DNA of 16,566 nucleotides from Gallionella sp. UBA4121 (GTDB taxonomy: Bacteria > Pseudomonadota > Gammaproteobacteria > Burkholderiales > Gallionellaceae), in assembly GCA_002381565.1 (NCBI GenBank), contig DFWZ01000009.1, positions 1 through 16,566 on the forward strand, in the 5' to 3' direction. The notes under the pieces were generated by a model that saw only the letters and a list, made by a program, of their open reading frames with translations, had not been told where the DNA came from and did no database searches. This document shows, piece after piece, positions 14,090-16,566 of this stretch. Numbering within the stretch: position 1 is the stretch's first letter; every line of letters starts with the position of its first letter. The position numbers were made by a program, and so were the translations under genes.

Positions 14090-14142
14090 CTGTTTCTCCT
14101 TTATCTAAGATGCTGCGCAGGTCATGTTGCCCGGTGCAGGCA

Positions 14143-15171
14143 TTACTCAGCCTTGACTGCCGGAACAGCGGATTGGGCAGCCTGGGCAGGAATTGCAGGG
14201 GCATCAGCTTGACCGCCGCCAAACTTGTAAACATAGACGGCCAGCTTCTTGATATCGCCATCGCTCAGTTTGCCGGCTTCTGTAAAGTTGGGCATGATGG
14301 CGATACGAGTCTTGGGATCCCCTGAATTCACGCCGTAAGCAATGGTGTGTTTTATGCCCTCCAGCGACCCGTCGAAACGCCAGATCCTGTCGGTCAGGTT
14401 GGCCGAACCCATTGCCTGCATCCCCTTGGCATCAGCGCCATGACAAGAGGTGCAGTCGCTTTCCATGAATACAGCCTTGCCGGCAGGTTCTGAATCACCA
14501 TGGCCTTCGCTCAGCGCCTTGACGTACTTGGCCACTTCAATGATTTTCGGTTCAGTCAATGTGTCTTTATGTGCAGTCATCATGCCCTGCCGCCCACCGG
14601 AAATGCTGGTGTAAATGTCATCTATCTTGCCGCCGTATAACCAGTCGTCGTCGTTCAGAACCGGTGCGAACAGCCCTTCCTTATCCTTGGTGCCCACACC
14701 GTTCGTGCCATGGCAGGGCGCACAGTTGTCGCCAAACAGCACCTTGCCGGAGCGTTTTACATATTCGGTCAGATCACTGTCGGCAAGGATGGCCGCCGGT
14801 GTCAAATTTTTGAGCCTGGCCTCATACTTGCCGCGCACCGCATCTACTTCACCCTTGTCTGCATCCATCTCCTTGATCGCCGTCCAGCCCCCGAATCCTT
14901 TGAAGAAGGTGTTGGAGGTTGGAATGGGAACGGACGGGTAGTACAGCCAATATACCAGCACCCAGATCGCACTGGCCGCCAGACCCAGCATCCACCACCT
15001 GGGTGGTTGATTGGTAAAGTCAGCCAGGTCGTCGTCCCACACGTGCCCGGTAGTAGTTACACCCCCATCGGGATTTTGATAGGGGTTTCGGCTGCCACCC
15101 TCGGCGCTTTTCTTATGTTGTTCGCGAGTTTGCCCTTTCCCATCACCAGAAGGGTTTTGATCTTCACTCAT
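14143..15171 (-). CDS. ccoP: cbb3-type cytochrome c oxidase subunit III, diheme CcoP
   Basis: The di-heme c subunit that passes electrons from soluble cytochromes to CcoO. One membrane anchor follows PPRWW (about residues 60-78). Then come two cytochrome c domains with heme-binding CAPCH (150-154) and CTSCH (240-244), and likely axial methionines near 197-198 and 293. At 342 residues it has a ~45-residue polar N-terminus before the conserved WDDDLADFTNQPPRWW block, longer than I expect, and an alanine/proline tail at the C-terminus. Its ATG overlaps the ccoQ stop by four bases (ATGA type). Confidence 0.96.
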   Translation of the reverse strand: MSEDQNPSGDGKGQTREQHKKSAEGGSRNPYQNPDGGVTTTGHVWDDDLADFTNQPPRWWMLGLAASAIWVLVYWLYYPSVPIPTSNTFFKGFGGWTAIKEMDADKGEVDAVRGKYEARLKNLTPAAILADSDLTEYVKRSGKVLFGDNCAPCHGTNGVGTKDKEGLFAPVLNDDDWLYGGKIDDIYTSISGGRQGMMTAHKDTLTEPKIIEVAKYVKALSEGHGDSEPAGKAVFMESDCTSCHGADAKGMQAMGSANLTDRIWRFDGSLEGIKHTIAYGVNSGDPKTRIAIMPNFTEAGKLSDGDIKKLAVYVYKFGGGQADAPAIPAQAAQSAVPAVKAE

Positions 15172-15377
15172 TTTTTATCTCCCGAATTGATAAGTTCTTC
15201 GTCATCCAGCGCCATGCCGCGCCATGACTCGAACTTGTCCTTGTTTGCAGGCCGGAACACCATGAAATAAACATAGATCATGGCGACGAACACAAATACG
15301 GCAAAAAATACGCCGAGCCAGTCATCCCGGGTCATCGACTCCACATCCATGCCCAGATATCCCATCAGCTTAATCAC
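15168..15377 (-). CDS. ccoQ: cbb3-type oxidase small subunit CcoQ
   Basis: A 69-residue protein with one membrane helix (about 20-42: DWLGVFFAVFVFVAMIYVYF) followed by VFRPANKDKFE, the usual CcoQ/FixQ pattern. It stabilises the assembled oxidase. Its start overlaps the ccoO stop by eight bases and its stop overlaps the ccoP start by four, so N-O-Q-P is tightly coupled. Confidence 0.9.
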   Translation of the reverse strand: MIKLMGYLGMDVESMTRDDWLGVFFAVFVFVAMIYVYFMVFRPANKDKFESWRGMALDDEELINSGDKK

Positions 15378-16134
15378 GGTAATTCACGCCTTCAGTGAAT
15401 TTGATCTGATTACCCAGTCCCTGCAGGTAAGCAATGACGGCATCCAGCTCGGTCTTGCCTTTTACTGCAACTTTCGCGCTGGCAATGTCGGCATCGGTAT
15501 ACGGGGCAGGGTAGAAGGGCATCTTGCGCATCACTTTCATGGTATCGGCCACGTTGCCCGCATCTACTTTGTTGTTTTCCAGCCAGAAGAAGTTGGGCAT
15601 CACGGACTCGGGCACGACATCGCGGGGGTATTTCAGATGGCGGCGATGCCACTCATCCGAATACTTGCCGCCCACACGCGCCAAATCAGGACCAGTACGC
15701 TTTGATCCCCACTGGAACGGATGATCGTACATGGATTCTGACGACACTGAGTAGTGTCCGTAACGATCCTTCTCGTCGCGGAACGGGCGGATCATCTGAG
15801 AGTGGCACAGGTAACAGCCTTCGCGGATGTATACCTCGCGTCCGGCCAATTCCAGCGGCTTGTAGGGCCGCACGCCGTCGCCCGGCTTCCAGTCATCCAG
15901 CGTTTCACCCGGTTTGCGATTCCAGACGATGGGAGCCGTATCTCCTGCGTTTTTCTGCGACTCTTTTACGTTGGGCGACAGGTGAGTCATTGTGCTGTCC
16001 AGATAGAACAGCGGCACGATTTCCACAATGCCTGCCACCGACACCGCCAGGGCAACAACCACAAACAACAGGACGGTGCTGCGTTCGAGCTTATCCTGAA
16101 ACCGGGTCGAATAAATTTTGTCGTGATTAGACAT
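15370..16134 (-). CDS. ccoO: cbb3-type cytochrome c oxidase subunit II, CcoO
   Basis: The mono-heme c subunit (254 residues): an N-terminal helix (about 20-45) followed by a periplasmic heme domain with CYLCH (C107, C110, H111) and a likely axial methionine at 179 in ESVMPNFFW. The typical HSQMIRPFRDE and GSKRTGPDLARVGGKYSDEW blocks are present. The ATG at 16134 is chosen because AGGAG precedes it; an in-frame ATG at 16185 would lie inside ccoN and adds a non-homologous 17 residues. Ten bases separate it from the ccoN stop. Confidence 0.96.
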   Translation of the reverse strand: MSNHDKIYSTRFQDKLERSTVLLFVVVALAVSVAGIVEIVPLFYLDSTMTHLSPNVKESQKNAGDTAPIVWNRKPGETLDDWKPGDGVRPYKPLELAGREVYIREGCYLCHSQMIRPFRDEKDRYGHYSVSSESMYDHPFQWGSKRTGPDLARVGGKYSDEWHRRHLKYPRDVVPESVMPNFFWLENNKVDAGNVADTMKVMRKMPFYPAPYTDADIASAKVAVKGKTELDAVIAYLQGLGNQIKFTEGVNYRD

Positions 16135-16144
16135 GTCTTGCTCC

Positions 16145-16566
16145 TTATGCGCTGGCAGGAACGGCTTTGGTACTATGCGCAGCACTTGCCTGGCGCACAG
16201 TCATCACCACGTTATACAGCATGATCCATGCGCCCAGATTGTAGATGGCGCCGCCGACGACACGCATCGCGTAGTACGGATGCATGGCGGATACGGACTC
16301 TACAAAGGTATAGGTCAATGCGCCATATTCGTCATAATCACGCCACATCAGACCCTGCATAATGCCGGACACCCACATCGCCACGACGTAGATCACTGCG
16401 CCTATCGTCGCCATCCAGAAGTGCACATTCACCAGACTGTCGGAGTACATTTCGGTGCGCCACAGTTTCTTCACCATATGGTAAATCGCACCTACGGACA
16501 CCATCGCCACCCAGCCTAACGCGCCGGAATGCACGTGACCGATGGTCCAGTCGGTGTAGTGTGACA
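16145..16566 (-). CDS. ccoN: cbb3-type cytochrome c oxidase subunit I, CcoN, C-terminal part (5' truncated by window edge)
   Basis: Only the last ~140 codons are present. They begin SHYTDWTIGHVHSGALGW, which carries the HxH pair that ligates the low-spin heme b and heme b3 in cbb3 oxidases, and continue through the last helices (YHMVKKLWRT, WVSGIMQGLMWRDYDE, MHPYYAMRVVGG). This is the catalytic subunit that reduces oxygen and pumps protons. The CuB histidines lie outside the window. The ORF start that falls at 16534 is a valine codon inside the gene, not a real start. Confidence 0.96.
   Translation of the reverse strand, partial: SHYTDWTIGHVHSGALGWVAMVSVGAIYHMVKKLWRTEMYSDSLVNVHFWMATIGAVIYVVAMWVSGIMQGLMWRDYDEYGALTYTFVESVSAMHPYYAMRVVGGAIYNLGAWIMLYNVVMTVRQASAAHSTKAVPASA

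Noticed and set aside
1..16566. tRNA, rRNA, CRISPR array, transposase or integrase genes
   Set aside because: No cloverleaf, rRNA-like block, regularly spaced repeat or intact transposase was seen on either strand.

Overview
The window looks like chromosomal DNA from a microaerophilic or facultatively denitrifying betaproteobacterium. The Nitrosomonadales or Gallionellaceae type is my best guess, from overall protein character only; no rRNA or other phylogenetic marker is present. Most of it is ordinary. The unusual part is the left half, which holds two related very small hydrophobic peptide genes with structured flanks.

Region 1 (1-1150, + strand). The window opens inside the 3' end of a nitric oxide reductase large subunit (NorB-type heme-copper oxidase superfamily). 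Downstream lies an extended -10 promoter overlapped by a 25-bp element resembling an IscR/Rrf2-family operator, then a hairpin at the predicted transcript 5' end. Next is a very strong Shine-Dalgarno with no AUG/GUG/UUG at the right distance, followed by a 38-codon frame for a small hydrophobic peptide. Two more hairpins and an unrecognised 131-residue soluble protein follow.

Region 2 (1390-5082). This holds class II fumarase (fumC), a small gene graveyard (an XRE/HTH antitoxin C-terminal fragment on + and a short-chain dehydrogenase C-terminal fragment on -), a predicted lipoprotein, and a convergent AI-2E/PerM-family permease.

Region 3 (5083-7151, mostly + strand). A 524-bp intergenic region contains several inverted repeats and no convincing gene. 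It is followed by a 75-residue coiled-coil peptide whose last ~30 residues match the peptide of region 1, then a perfect 19-bp palindrome, a 40-codon ORF overlapping the next start, an LpxL/HtrB-type acyltransferase, and an intrinsic terminator.

Region 4 (7173-9166). Two small four-helix membrane proteins lie on the - strand; the upstream one has a start/frame problem. A membrane-anchored protein of unknown function on + runs into ccoS.

Region 5 (9159-16566, - strand). This is a cbb3-type cytochrome c oxidase locus. In transcription order it contains ccoN (5'-truncated by the window edge), ccoO, ccoQ, ccoP and a 39-residue single-helix protein in a CcoM-like position. A strong hairpin terminator follows, then ccoG, ccoH, ccoI and ccoS. 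NOPQ make the oxidase (catalytic heme b/b3-CuB subunit, mono-heme and di-heme c subunits, small helper), and GHIS make the assembly and copper-delivery set. Together with the nitric oxide reductase end this fits respiration at low oxygen. No tRNA, rRNA, CRISPR array or intact mobile element was seen.
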